The position numbers and the translations under genes are program-made. A DNA stretch of 21,577 nt, taken from the NCBI GenBank assembly GCA_031273365.1, contig JAISSA010000131.1, positions 1-21,577 of the forward strand. The letters run 5' to 3'. This document shows positions 1-6,781 of the stretch, in pieces (within the stretch, counting starts at the first letter, position 1; every line of letters starts with the position of its first letter). A model generated the notes under the pieces. The model was given only the letters and a program-made list of their open reading frames with translations, was not told the origin of the DNA and searched no databases. The stretch is from Synergistaceae bacterium (GTDB taxonomy: Bacteria > Synergistota > Synergistia > Synergistales > Aminobacteriaceae).

Positions 1-869
1 TTGCTGCCCAGAACGAGACGCGGATCGGGCAGCCGCAGATGCGCGGGACGCGCGGGCGAAAGCGCCCAGAACGGCTGATCGGCGGTCGCGGCACGGTAGA
101 CTTTCCACAGCTCCGGCTCCTTCACCCTGCGGGACAGCCGAACCTGCGCCAGCATCTGCACGCCACGAACCACAGGAGCCGCGGTCATCGTCATCGTGAA
201 GACCGACGCGTCGAGGGCGCATTCCTGAACGACCTCCGCCAGATGGCGGTGACGGAACGGTTCGTAGACGCGCAGAGTACGGTCGCGATAGGGATGATGC
301 CCCCCCTGTGAGGGCGCGGCGCCGGCCTCGGACGATCCGACGCGCAGCTCCATACGCGCGTCGGCAATGAGCCCGGCCCTGGCCAGAGGCGCCAGGCCCA
401 AAATCGCGCAGGTCGCGTTGCATCCGACGCCGCTGGCCAGCGACGTGTGCTTCAGCTCCTCGCGGTGCAGCTCGGGCAGACCGTAAACAGCCTCGTCCAT
501 CAGCTCGGGGGCAGGGTGATCCTGCCCGTACCACTCCTTATAGGCCGCCATGTCCCGGAGTCGCACGTCGGCGGAAAGATCCGCCACCTTCGCGCCCCGC
601 TTACGGTACTCCCGGATCGTTGCCCAGGACGCCCTGTGCGGCAACGCCAGAAACGCCACGTCCGTCTCAATGGCGAGCGCCGCCTCAGGCGGAACGAAGG
701 CGATTTCCGGATAGTCGGGCCTCAGGTGCGGATGGACCGTCCACACCGGTTGCGTCGCCCTGCTGCGCGACACCGCCGCGACGACCTCGATGTTCGGGTG
801 CCCAGCCAGAATGCGCAGCACCTCTCCCCCCGCCATTCCATTACTACCCCATACGGCGGCCTTAAACAC
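1..869 (-). CDS. argC: N-acetyl-gamma-glutamyl-phosphate reductase (ArgC/LysY type), 3' end cut by the window edge
   Basis: This enzyme reduces the carrier- or acetyl-bound gamma-glutamyl phosphate (or alpha-aminoadipyl phosphate) to the semialdehyde with NADPH, in the cytoplasm. The frame is open for 289 codons from a GTG at 869 to the left edge with no stop. The GTG has a GGGGGAG ribosome site about 8 bases upstream, and the protein opens with a nucleotide-binding start, MFKAAVWGSNGMAGGEVLRI. The catalytic cysteine is Cys150 in GVGCNATC, which resembles the GCNAT form typical of LysW-linked LysY enzymes more than the GCYPT form of classical ArgC. Family members are about 340-350 aa, so roughly 55 C-terminal residues lie outside. 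It is the third gene after lysW and lysX, separated from lysX by a 130-base repeat-bearing gap. Whether it serves arginine, lysine or both cannot be decided here. Confidence 0.9.
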   Translation of the reverse strand, partial: MFKAAVWGSNGMAGGEVLRILAGHPNIEVVAAVSRSRATQPVWTVHPHLRPDYPEIAFVPPEAALAIETDVAFLALPHRASWATIREYRKRGAKVADLSADVRLRDMAAYKEWYGQDHPAPELMDEAVYGLPELHREELKHTSLASGVGCNATCAILGLAPLARAGLIADARMELRVGSSEAGAAPSQGGHHPYRDRTLRVYEPFRHRHLAEVVQECALDASVFTMTMTAAPVVRGVQMLAQVRLSRRVKEPELWKVYRAATADQPFWALSPARPAHLRLPDPRLVLGS

Positions 870-900
870 GAAACGCTCCCCCTTTGCTTATCAATGTCAA

Positions 901-1016
901 CAATGTCAACAACTTAAGCCAAAACCGCGGGGCCCGCCCCTCGGCAAAAACCCCGCAGGGGATTTTTCCCAGTCCCCTGACCCCGTTAATTTTTTTTCTT
1001 TAAGTTGTTGACATTG
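901..1016. repeat. Inverted-repeat element between lysX and argC
   Basis: A perfect 17-bp inverted repeat, CAATGTCAACAACTTAA at 901-917 and its reverse complement at 1000-1016, encloses about 80 bases of GC-rich hairpins. The left arm is preceded by a tandem 9-base duplication, CAATGTCAA at 892-900. The interior, read on the minus strand, matches the core of the repeat at 14453-14516: ATTAACGGGGTCAGGGG, then CCCCTGCGGGGT, then a GGGGC/GCCCC-type hairpin, then GGTTTT and TTAAG. The right arm supplies the last codons and stop of lysX (MSTT-stop). It could act as an mRNA-stabilising or attenuating structure within the operon, or be a small non-autonomous mobile element. No coding capacity is seen. 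Confidence 0.8.
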
Positions 1017-1851
1017 CTTTGGTTATTACTGCCTTCAGTGTGTAGTCGATCATCAGGCCGCCCACGTCGACGCCCGTAGCGGCGACGGAGCCATGAAACT
1101 CCGGCTGTCCGTTGACTTCGTTGACAACCCAGCCCTCCGGCGTCCCAAAGACATCGACGGCCAGAAAATCTCCCCCGATGGCCAGGGCCGTGCGATGCAG
1201 CAGATCTTCCAGCTTCCCGTCCATCGGGAAAGGCTCCGGCGTGGCGCCCCGCGCGGTGTTCGTGATCCAGTGTTCGCTTGCCCGCTTCATCAGCGTCGCC
1301 GTCTTGCCCCCGATCATCACGGCGCGCAGGTCAAAACCGCCCTTCTCGACGTATTTCTGCATGAAAAACACGGAGTGCGCCGGCCCCAGACGTTCCTTGT
1401 GTTCGACGATCGCCTCGCACGCCTCGCGGTCGGAAATTTTTGCCAGAAGACGCCCCCAGCTTCCCACGGCGGGCTTGAAAACCACCGGATACCCCAGCGA
1501 TTCCGCGGCCTTCACCGCAGCCTCGCCGGAGGCGACGCGCCATTCGGGCTGAGGTATTTTTGCCCGATCGAGCAGCGCGGCCGTCGCGATCTTGTCGCCG
1601 CAAAGCAGCATCGTCGCCGACGGGTTGATGACCCGAACGTCGCGCCCCTCCAGCAACTGCGTCAGAGCGATGTTCTGCGTCTGGGAAACACAGCGACAGA
1701 GCGCCACGTCTCCCGGCTTTACGTTTTCAAAGTCGTCGGGCCACACGAAATCGCCGACGTCACGAAAATCCGGCTCCACGCCACGGGCCTGCGCCGCCTT
1801 ATAAAGCGCCTTTTCTTCCATACGCAGGCGTGAATAAAAGATATGCAGCAT
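1000..1851 (-). CDS. lysX: LysW-dependent amino acid ligase (LysX/ArgX, RimK-like ATP-grasp)
   Basis: This ligase uses ATP to join the alpha-amino group of glutamate or alpha-aminoadipate to the C-terminal glutamate of LysW, which protects and carries the substrate through the pathway. The 283-aa length fits the family (about 280). Visible ATP-grasp features are GDKIATAALL near residue 85, where RimK relatives have the conserved D-K; YPVVFKPAVGSWG near 120-133; FDLRAVMIGG in the middle; and the metal/ATP site VVNEVNGQPEFHG near 241-253. The ATG at 1851 has GGAGAG upstream, 27 bases after the lysW stop. The final residues KAMSTT are encoded by the arm of the inverted repeat at 1000-1016, so the natural C-terminus may have been altered by that element. 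Substrate preference (glutamate versus aminoadipate) is not assigned. Confidence 0.93.
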   Translation of the reverse strand: MLHIFYSRLRMEEKALYKAAQARGVEPDFRDVGDFVWPDDFENVKPGDVALCRCVSQTQNIALTQLLEGRDVRVINPSATMLLCGDKIATAALLDRAKIPQPEWRVASGEAAVKAAESLGYPVVFKPAVGSWGRLLAKISDREACEAIVEHKERLGPAHSVFFMQKYVEKGGFDLRAVMIGGKTATLMKRASEHWITNTARGATPEPFPMDGKLEDLLHRTALAIGGDFLAVDVFGTPEGWVVNEVNGQPEFHGSVAATGVDVGGLMIDYTLKAVITKAMSTT

Positions 1852-1878
1852 TCGTTCTCAATTCTCTCCTGTTCTCTC

Positions 1879-2049
1879 CTATTCGCCCCAATCCTCCTGA
1901 ACCTCCGGAGCCTCTTCCACCGTCAGAGGCTCCAGCGCCGTCACCTCGAGCTCCACGCCGCAGTCGGAGCAGGTCAGAAGCTCCCCCGCCATCGCATCGG
2001 CCGCCACATTCACATCGGCATCGCATACAGGACATTTGACAACACCCAT
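1879..2049 (-). CDS. lysW: LysW amino-group carrier protein
   Basis: This 56-aa acidic protein carries arginine or lysine intermediates covalently on its C-terminal glutamate. It starts MGVVKCPVCDADVNV and ends in EDWGE, the conserved LysW terminus whose last Glu gamma-carboxylate is the attachment site. Two cysteine pairs, CPVC near residue 6 and CSDC near residue 27, form the expected zinc-binding globule. The stretch after them is strongly acidic, as in the family, where it docks onto basic surfaces of the pathway enzymes. A strong ribosome site, GGGGGAGGAA, lies 6 bases before the ATG. It heads the operon lysW-lysX-argC. It is easily missed because it is short. Identity is very secure. 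Confidence 0.96.
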   Translation of the reverse strand: MGVVKCPVCDADVNVAADAMAGELLTCSDCGVELEVTALEPLTVEEAPEVQEDWGE

Positions 2050-2068
2050 AAAAATTCCTCCCCCTCAG

Positions 2069-2099
2069 AAGGCCTGTACCCTGAAACGGTCAGGCCTTA
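2069..2099 (-). promoter_or_regulatory. Leader hairpin ahead of lysW
   Basis: AAGGCCTG and CAGGCCTT form a perfect 8-bp stem around a 15-base loop. It would lie within the first ~40 nt of the transcript predicted from the promoter at 2116-2144 and ends about 8 bases before the lysW ribosome site. There is no long T-tract after it, so it is more likely a leader or stability structure than a terminator. The loop, CCGTTTCAGGG on the minus strand, loosely resembles the dispersed CCTGAACGTTTAC repeat elsewhere in the window. Confidence 0.5.
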
Positions 2100-2115
2100 T
2101 AAAGAAACGGGGGGA

Positions 2116-2144
2116 ATGATAAACTATGGTTGCCTTTATGTCAA
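2116..2144 (-). promoter_or_regulatory. lysW: Sigma70-type promoter of the lysW operon
   Basis: On the minus strand there is a perfect -35 box TTGACA (2139-2144), a 17-base spacer and a -10 box TATCAT (2116-2121, 5 of 6 to TATAAT). The predicted start near 2108 gives a short leader of about 60 bases holding the hairpin at 2069-2099 and the lysW ribosome site. This is the best promoter match in the window. Confidence 0.8.
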
Positions 2145-2201
2145 TGAATAAAATGAAGTTCCTGAAACGCTCCGGGGGCATCAGGCTTCGGGCCCCGAAT
2201 C

Positions 2202-3311
2202 TCATTGAACCGGCGTTTTGTTCGCCTTGTCGCCGATGCCCTTCAGGAGAACGTCGAACGCCGTATTGAAGGCCGCCACGCCGTCCTGCTGGAGCTTGAG
2301 GCCGACGTCGTCGAGGTCGATGCCCGCAGCCGAGAGAAGGTCGCGGCGGGCCTGCGCCTCTGCGAGATCGTTCTCCAGAGTCAAAGCGGCCTTCCCGTGG
2401 TCCAGGAAGGCGGATAACGTCCTTGGCGGAATGGTGTTGACGGTGTTCGGGCCGATAAGGTTCTCGATATACAGTACGTCGGAGTACGCGGGGTTTTTTG
2501 TGCCGGTGCTGGCCCACAACAGCCTCTGAGTGCGCGCGCCCCTGTCCGCGAGGGCCTTCCAGCGTGCGTTCGCCGGATCGAAGATCTTCCTGTACCTCTG
2601 ATACGCTATGCGCGCGTTGTCGACGCCGATGCGGCCCTTCAGTTCCGCGAATTCGCAGTCGTTTTTCTGCTCGAGCAGGGCATCGACGGCGCTGTCGATG
2701 CGGCTGACGAACACGGAAGCGACGGAAGCCACGTCGAGCGGCTCGTTTGTCCGGGCGCGTCTTTCAAGTCCCCTGAGGCAGGCCTCGGCGACGGACGAGT
2801 ACTGTCCCGTCGAGAAGATCAGCGTCGCGTTGACGTTGATGCCCTTGGCGATGCAGTCCTCGACGGCCTCGATGCCCTCCGACGTCGCGGGGATCTTGAT
2901 CATGACGTTGGGGCGTTCGAGGGCTTTGAAAAGGCGTTCCGCCTCGGAAACCGTCGATTCGACGTCGGACGCCAGCAGAGGGTTGACCTCCAGGCTGACG
3001 TATCCGTCCACGCCGGTTTTGTCGTACACGGGACGGAGGATATCCGCCGCGGCGCGAACTTCCTGCAGGGTGAGCGTCTCATAGATTCCGGCGACGGACT
3101 TCCCCTCCTTCGCCAGCTTCCGTATCTCTTCGTCGTAATCCGTCGTTTTGGCTATGGCCTGCTCAAAAATCGCGGGGTTCGTCGTGACGCCGAGCACCCC
3201 TTTTTCGATCCAGACATCCAGTCCCTTCGTGAGGAGCAGATCTCTGCTGATGGTGTCGAGCCAGATACTCTGCCCCAACTGCGCCGTCTCGTGCAGCACC
3301 GTTCTTTCCAT
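2202..3311 (-). CDS. tal: Transaldolase
   Basis: Transaldolase transfers a dihydroxyacetone unit between sugar phosphates in the non-oxidative pentose phosphate pathway, in the cytoplasm. The 369-aa protein has the long form seen in actinobacterial-type Tal (about 370 aa). Motifs are LGQSIWLDTISRDLL near the N-terminus, GVTTNPAIFEQAI (the Asn-containing phosphate loop), VSLEVNP, and NVMIKIPATSEG, whose Lys is the Schiff-base residue. INVNATLIFS and WASTGTKNPAYSDVLYIENL follow. The ATG at 3311 is preceded by a GGAGGAGA-type site. It lies 33 bases after the glycerate kinase gene and is probably co-transcribed with it. Downstream, a weak GGGGC/GCCCC hairpin and TTTTATT near 2155-2200 might end the transcript. 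Confidence 0.93.
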   Translation of the reverse strand: MERTVLHETAQLGQSIWLDTISRDLLLTKGLDVWIEKGVLGVTTNPAIFEQAIAKTTDYDEEIRKLAKEGKSVAGIYETLTLQEVRAAADILRPVYDKTGVDGYVSLEVNPLLASDVESTVSEAERLFKALERPNVMIKIPATSEGIEAVEDCIAKGINVNATLIFSTGQYSSVAEACLRGLERRARTNEPLDVASVASVFVSRIDSAVDALLEQKNDCEFAELKGRIGVDNARIAYQRYRKIFDPANARWKALADRGARTQRLLWASTGTKNPAYSDVLYIENLIGPNTVNTIPPRTLSAFLDHGKAALTLENDLAEAQARRDLLSAAGIDLDDVGLKLQQDGVAAFNTAFDVLLKGIGDKANKTPVQ

Positions 3312-3344
3312 ATTACGTCTCCTCCCGAATTTACGATTATTGTA

Positions 3345-4604
3345 TTATTCGACCAGCAGGACGGCCAGATCGTTGACGTTGGTTCCCGTCGGACCCGTGA
3401 CCAGAAGGTCTCCCGAAGCGGAAAGCGCGTGGTACGCGTCGTTGTCGTCCAGCATCTCCTGCGCCTTTATCCCTCTGTCCTTCATTCGCCGGACCGTCTG
3501 TCCGTCGACGATGCCCCCGGCGGCGTCCGTGGGGCCGTCCGTCCCGTCCGAACCCGCCGCGACAAAGACGACGCCTTCGAGCTCCCTCATCCCCAGTGCG
3601 GCGGCGAGCGCCATTTCCTGACATCTCCCTCCTTTGCCCTTTCCCCTCAGGTGCACTACGGTCTCTCCCCCCGCGATAAAGGCCAGAGGACGGGAACGGG
3701 CCGCGCGGTTGCGGACGGCCTCGCGCGCGAGAGCCGCAAAGAACGCGCCGGCCGACGCGGCCTCGCAGTCCAGCGTCGTGGTCAGAAGCGCCGCGTCGAA
3801 TCCCTTCCCGCTCAGCAGGCTGCGGGCGGATTCGCACAGGACGGGGCCGCTCCCCGTGATCTGTGTTCTGACGTTGTCGAGCGCCTTGGGCGTCTCGACC
3901 CCCAGTCGGTCCATCACGTTTTTGGGGAGGTTCAGCCTGTAGCGCCGCACGATTTCGAGCGCGTCTTCGCAGGTGCTCAGGTCGGGGCAGGCGGGGCCGG
4001 AGGCGATGCTGTCCAGCCGGTCTCCCGGAACGTCGGAGAGAATCACGCACCGCACGGAGGCGGGCATACAGGCCATGGCGAAACGCCCCCCCTTGACGGA
4101 GGAAATGCGCTTGCGCAGCGTGTTGATCTCGACGATGTCCGCGCCGCACGCCAGCAGCTGAGAGGTCATATCCGCGATGTCGGCCAGAGATACGCCCTCC
4201 TGCGGCGATTCGAACAGCGCGGACCCTCCGCCCGAGACCAGAAAGAGAATGGTGTCCCGTTCCGTCAGCCCGGTGAGCATGGAGAGCGCTTTTCGGGTCG
4301 CGTCCAGGTTGCGCTGCTCCAGAACGGGGTGTGCCGCCTCGAAGATCTCGAGCTTTCCGATGGCCCCCAGAGAATGGCCGTCCTTCGTGATCACACAGCC
4401 TCGTGCGATCCGCTGCCCCAGGAGGTCGTGAGCGGCGCTGGCCATGCGCCACGCCGCCTTGCCGATGGCGACCAGGACAACGTTCCCGTTCGGGGAATCG
4501 GAACAGATGGGGTCGGCGGCGAGGGCCTCCTTCACCGCCCGCTCCGGCAGGACGGACTCTATGGCGCTTCTTGTGACGGATTCCGCAATTTCACGCATGA
4601 GCAT
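3345..4604 (-). CDS. Glycerate kinase, MOFRL/GckA (DUF4147) family
   Basis: This kinase phosphorylates D-glycerate, normally to 2-phosphoglycerate in this family, linking serine, glyoxylate or sugar-acid breakdown to glycolysis. The protein of about 419 aa starts MLMREIAESVTRSAIESV, as typical members do. It has VVLVAIGKAAWRMA (the GKA motif), FLVSGGGSALFESP (glycine-rich loop), NTLRKRISSVKGG, LSDVPGDRLDSIASGP and a C-terminal MOFRL domain with HLRGKGKGGRCQEMAL and DGTDGPTDAAGGIVD. I chose the ATG at 4602-4604 because GGAGGAAG sits 5 bases upstream. A GTG at 4697 would add 31 residues, but those are encoded by a dispersed repeat (4641-4686) and do not fit the family. It is followed closely by tal, which suggests shared carbon metabolism. 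Confidence 0.92.
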   Translation of the reverse strand: MLMREIAESVTRSAIESVLPERAVKEALAADPICSDSPNGNVVLVAIGKAAWRMASAAHDLLGQRIARGCVITKDGHSLGAIGKLEIFEAAHPVLEQRNLDATRKALSMLTGLTERDTILFLVSGGGSALFESPQEGVSLADIADMTSQLLACGADIVEINTLRKRISSVKGGRFAMACMPASVRCVILSDVPGDRLDSIASGPACPDLSTCEDALEIVRRYRLNLPKNVMDRLGVETPKALDNVRTQITGSGPVLCESARSLLSGKGFDAALLTTTLDCEAASAGAFFAALAREAVRNRAARSRPLAFIAGGETVVHLRGKGKGGRCQEMALAAALGMRELEGVVFVAAGSDGTDGPTDAAGGIVDGQTVRRMKDRGIKAQEMLDDNDAYHALSASGDLLVTGPTGTNVNDLAVLLVE

Positions 4605-4640
4605 ACTGTCTTCCTCCAATTCAGATAAATTGACAGGGCG

Positions 4641-4686
4641 GCGCGGGGACACGTCCCCCTGTCTCCCTGAGCCTGAACGGTTACGC
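4641..4686 (+). repeat. Dispersed repeat, GAGCCTGAACG family, copy A
   Basis: This copy has a palindromic GGGGACACGTCCCC hairpin (4645-4658), then the family core CTCCCTGAGCCTGAACGGTTAC (4663-4684). Similar blocks occur at 6380-6420 (opposite orientation), 8531-8579 and 9741-9766. Here it fills the gap between the glycosyltransferase stop and the glycerate kinase start. Confidence 0.75.
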
Positions 4687-4693
4687 CGGGTCG

Positions 4694-6283
4694 TCACCGC
4701 TCCCTGCGGTTGCTCAGAACGACCACTCTGTTGGCTGAACTGCTGGTTTCGAGGAGGCTAAACACCTCCGTCGGCAAAGATGTCAGATTTTGCTGACGCT
4801 TTTCAATAAGCATGAAGACCCGCCGGGAATCGTTCCACGTCCGGGACAGGGACTCGTCCTCCGGAATTTCCTGCCCCACGGCCCCGGGAATGGGCCGCGC
4901 GTAGAAAAGGAGAGAAGGTCGGGCGGTGTAGAAGAACAGGGCCGGCCGGTTCATGGCGTACTGCACCATGACGTCGTCCCGCGCCATACTCACTCTGAGA
5001 AACAGACCGGCGTCCCGCACCGAGCTCTCCTGCGCCAGAAGGTCGAGGAATCCGGCCAGAGGAAGCAGGCTGAGCAACGACGCCAGGCAGAGGTGCAGCA
5101 TCATCTTTTTGGGCTGACGCGTTCGGGCATAGTGCCATCCGGTAAACAGAAACAGAAGGCAGAAAAAAACCCATACCACGACGGAAGACAGTGTGCCGCT
5201 GAGGGCTTCGCTGCCGTTGTGGCTGAGCCAGAGAATTCCGAGGAGCAGGAAGGGGAGAAAGAAGAAAATTTCGAACAGCACCGCCCGCTGAAACACCAGG
5301 ATACGGCGCGCTTCGAGCGCCTCCGAAAAATGCGCGCCGCAAAGAACGGACAGGGCGGGGAACACGGTGACGACGAGCAGCCCGTCGCCGGAAAACAGTC
5401 CAAAGAACAGAAATACGGCGCTCCATATCGACAGAAGAACGCCCTCTCTCTGACTGGGTAGAATGGAAGAACTGCGCGGCAGCGCCGATGACAGGGTTTC
5501 CACGTAAAGTCCGGCCCAGGGGCAAAGTCCGAGCACGAACAGCTTCAGGGACGGGGAAAAAGCGTTGAAGGCGGGCGCCGGAGGCGTGTAGCGCATCAGA
5601 GTCAGCGTGGACGGGCCGACGCTGTACAGCAGGAAAAGGTATCCTCCGCCAAGGAAAAGAGTGGCTGCAAGACCCGAGCGGCAGAAAAGGGCGCTCAGAA
5701 AGAAGCGTTCCTGCCCGGCGAGTATCGCGTACAGCAACAGACACAGCCACGGCAGAATGATTCCCCCCGGACCATACGCGATAAAAGCCAGCGTGGCCGA
5801 GACGTGAAAAAGGAGAAAAAATCGCCTGTCCTGGAAGGCATAGACGACGCCGGTGAGGGCTGTGGACAGGAAAGCGGCGTAGAGCGCGTGAGGGGCGGCC
5901 AGCTGAGAGGCGATATACGTGGAAAAGCCCGTTCCCGTGATGACGGCGGCGTAATTGGCCGCGCGCTCGTCCCGGATTCGCCGCGTCAGAAACCATGTAG
6001 CGACGAGGGTCCCCAGCGACGCCACAACGGACAGAACGCGCACGGAAAATTCGCTCCAGCCGAAGATGAGAAGTGCCAGCGCTTCCAGCCACCAGAATCC
6101 CACTGCCTTCCCCGCCCCCGGCAGGACCTCCGCCAGAGGGGCGAAAAGATTCCTCCACCTGACCATACTGAGCCCTATGGAGGCGTTGACGCCTTCTATC
6201 GGATCCAGAAGCCCATGATCCTGTATTCCGCGAAAATACAGATACGCAAAGGCGACCAGGATCAAAAAAGCGGCCTTACGCAT
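4694..6283 (-). CDS. Multi-spanning membrane glycosyltransferase, GT39/ArnT-like
   Basis: This 529-aa integral membrane protein has about ten to twelve hydrophobic segments, beginning AAFLILVAFAYLYF at residues 4-17. The first external loop has GLLDPIEGVNASIGLSMV with D27 and E30, the place where GT39/ArnT (PMT-like) enzymes hold their catalytic acidic residue before a tyrosine/arginine-rich helix. A further loop reads WWLEALALLIFGWSEFSVRVLSVVA, matching the ArnT pattern of a helix ending in SEFSVRL. Such enzymes move a sugar from a polyprenyl-phosphate donor onto lipid A or protein at the outer face of the inner membrane. Donor and acceptor here are unknown. The ATG at 6283 has only a weak ribosome site. 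The stop lies 90 bases before the chosen glycerate kinase start. Confidence 0.8.
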   Translation of the reverse strand: MRKAAFLILVAFAYLYFRGIQDHGLLDPIEGVNASIGLSMVRWRNLFAPLAEVLPGAGKAVGFWWLEALALLIFGWSEFSVRVLSVVASLGTLVATWFLTRRIRDERAANYAAVITGTGFSTYIASQLAAPHALYAAFLSTALTGVVYAFQDRRFFLLFHVSATLAFIAYGPGGIILPWLCLLLYAILAGQERFFLSALFCRSGLAATLFLGGGYLFLLYSVGPSTLTLMRYTPPAPAFNAFSPSLKLFVLGLCPWAGLYVETLSSALPRSSSILPSQREGVLLSIWSAVFLFFGLFSGDGLLVVTVFPALSVLCGAHFSEALEARRILVFQRAVLFEIFFFLPFLLLGILWLSHNGSEALSGTLSSVVVWVFFCLLFLFTGWHYARTRQPKKMMLHLCLASLLSLLPLAGFLDLLAQESSVRDAGLFLRVSMARDDVMVQYAMNRPALFFYTARPSLLFYARPIPGAVGQEIPEDESLSRTWNDSRRVFMLIEKRQQNLTSLPTEVFSLLETSSSANRVVVLSNRRER

Positions 6284-6316
6284 CGACCGCAGGAACGCTC
6301 ATCCTGACCGGGCGAC

Positions 6317-6583
6317 TCAGGGCCGAACGTCTCCGGAGGTGGCGTCGAGCCGCGAACGCCCGAAAAAGATAAAGTCGCAGTAAACGTTCAGGCTCAGGAG
6401 GACACGGGAACACGTCCCCACACCCGTTCGCCGCCGGGGCTCAGAGTTCGCCGCGACCGGCCGCCGCTGCAAAGCTTCCGCACAGTCTTCCTTTTTGCGC
6501 GCTCCCACCCCCTCTTTATAACTGTCCCTGGCCCGGCCGTACAGGAAAAATACCGACAGCAGCGCCAGAAAGATATTTTTCAT
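6317..6583 (-). CDS. Possible small membrane-anchored or secreted protein, unrecognised
   Basis: An 88-aa ORF starts MKNIFLALLSVFFLYGRARD, a short charged start plus hydrophobic stretch like a signal anchor. A GGAGG site lies 10 bases before the ATG. The middle, DSYKEGVGARKKEDCAEAL, is hydrophilic. The last ~35 residues are encoded by the dispersed repeat at 6380-6420 and its flank and look non-native (Cys/Arg-rich). It may be a real small gene truncated or extended by a repeat, a leader peptide for the membrane glycosyltransferase 33 bases downstream, or chance. I do not recognise it. Confidence 0.35.
   Translation of the reverse strand: MKNIFLALLSVFFLYGRARDSYKEGVGARKKEDCAEALQRRPVAANSEPRRRTGVGTCSRVLLSLNVYCDFIFFGRSRLDATSGDVRP
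6380..6420 (-). repeat. Dispersed repeat, GAGCCTGAACG family, copy B (inverted)
   Basis: Read on the minus strand, it carries GGGGACGTGTTCCC followed by CCTCCTGAGCCTGAACGTTTAC, in the same order as copy A at 4641-4686. It overlaps the 3' half of the small ORF at 6317-6583. Confidence 0.7.
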
Positions 6584-6693
6584 GGAATGAATACCTCCAG
6601 CAATCGTAGCGTTCACGTCTCAGGTATCCGGCTTACCCCCTGGAGGGAGAGGGGGGCTCGCCTTCCCCGCGGCAAAGTGTCCGCCGCAGCTAT

Positions 6694-6702
6694 ATTATAC
6701 CA
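6694..6702 (-). promoter_or_regulatory. Extended -10 promoter candidate
   Basis: The minus strand reads TGGTATAAT, an extended -10 (TGn-TATAAT) with no good -35 box. It would drive the small ORF at 6583 and the glycosyltransferase, glycerate kinase and tal genes beyond. A CCCCCT/AGGGGG hairpin lies in the leader near 6634-6655. Confidence 0.45.
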
Positions 6703-6781
6703 GTTTCGGTTTACGCCCTTCCGAAGGCAGCGCCCGGATTTGGTTTTGAACGGGGATCCCCGATGCCGGCAGGGTGCTGCA

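Noticed and set aside
39..917. Plus-strand frames at the left edge, one ending in MSTMSTT
   Set aside because: They mirror the argC codons in exact register; the curious ending comes from the inverted repeat at 892-917, not from a gene.
3291..4628. 445-codon plus-strand frame opposite glycerate kinase
   Set aside because: It is a shadow of the MOFRL glycerate kinase with low-complexity Arg/Gly-rich translation.
4605..4697. GTG start at 4697 adding 31 residues to glycerate kinase, overlapping the upstream stop
   Set aside because: The extension is translated repeat DNA and lacks family similarity, while the ATG at 4604 has an excellent GGAGGAAG site.
6750..6762. GGGGATCCCC palindrome after the PEP/pyruvate-binding gene as a terminator
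   Set aside because: It has no loop and no T-tract, so it is not a credible intrinsic terminator.
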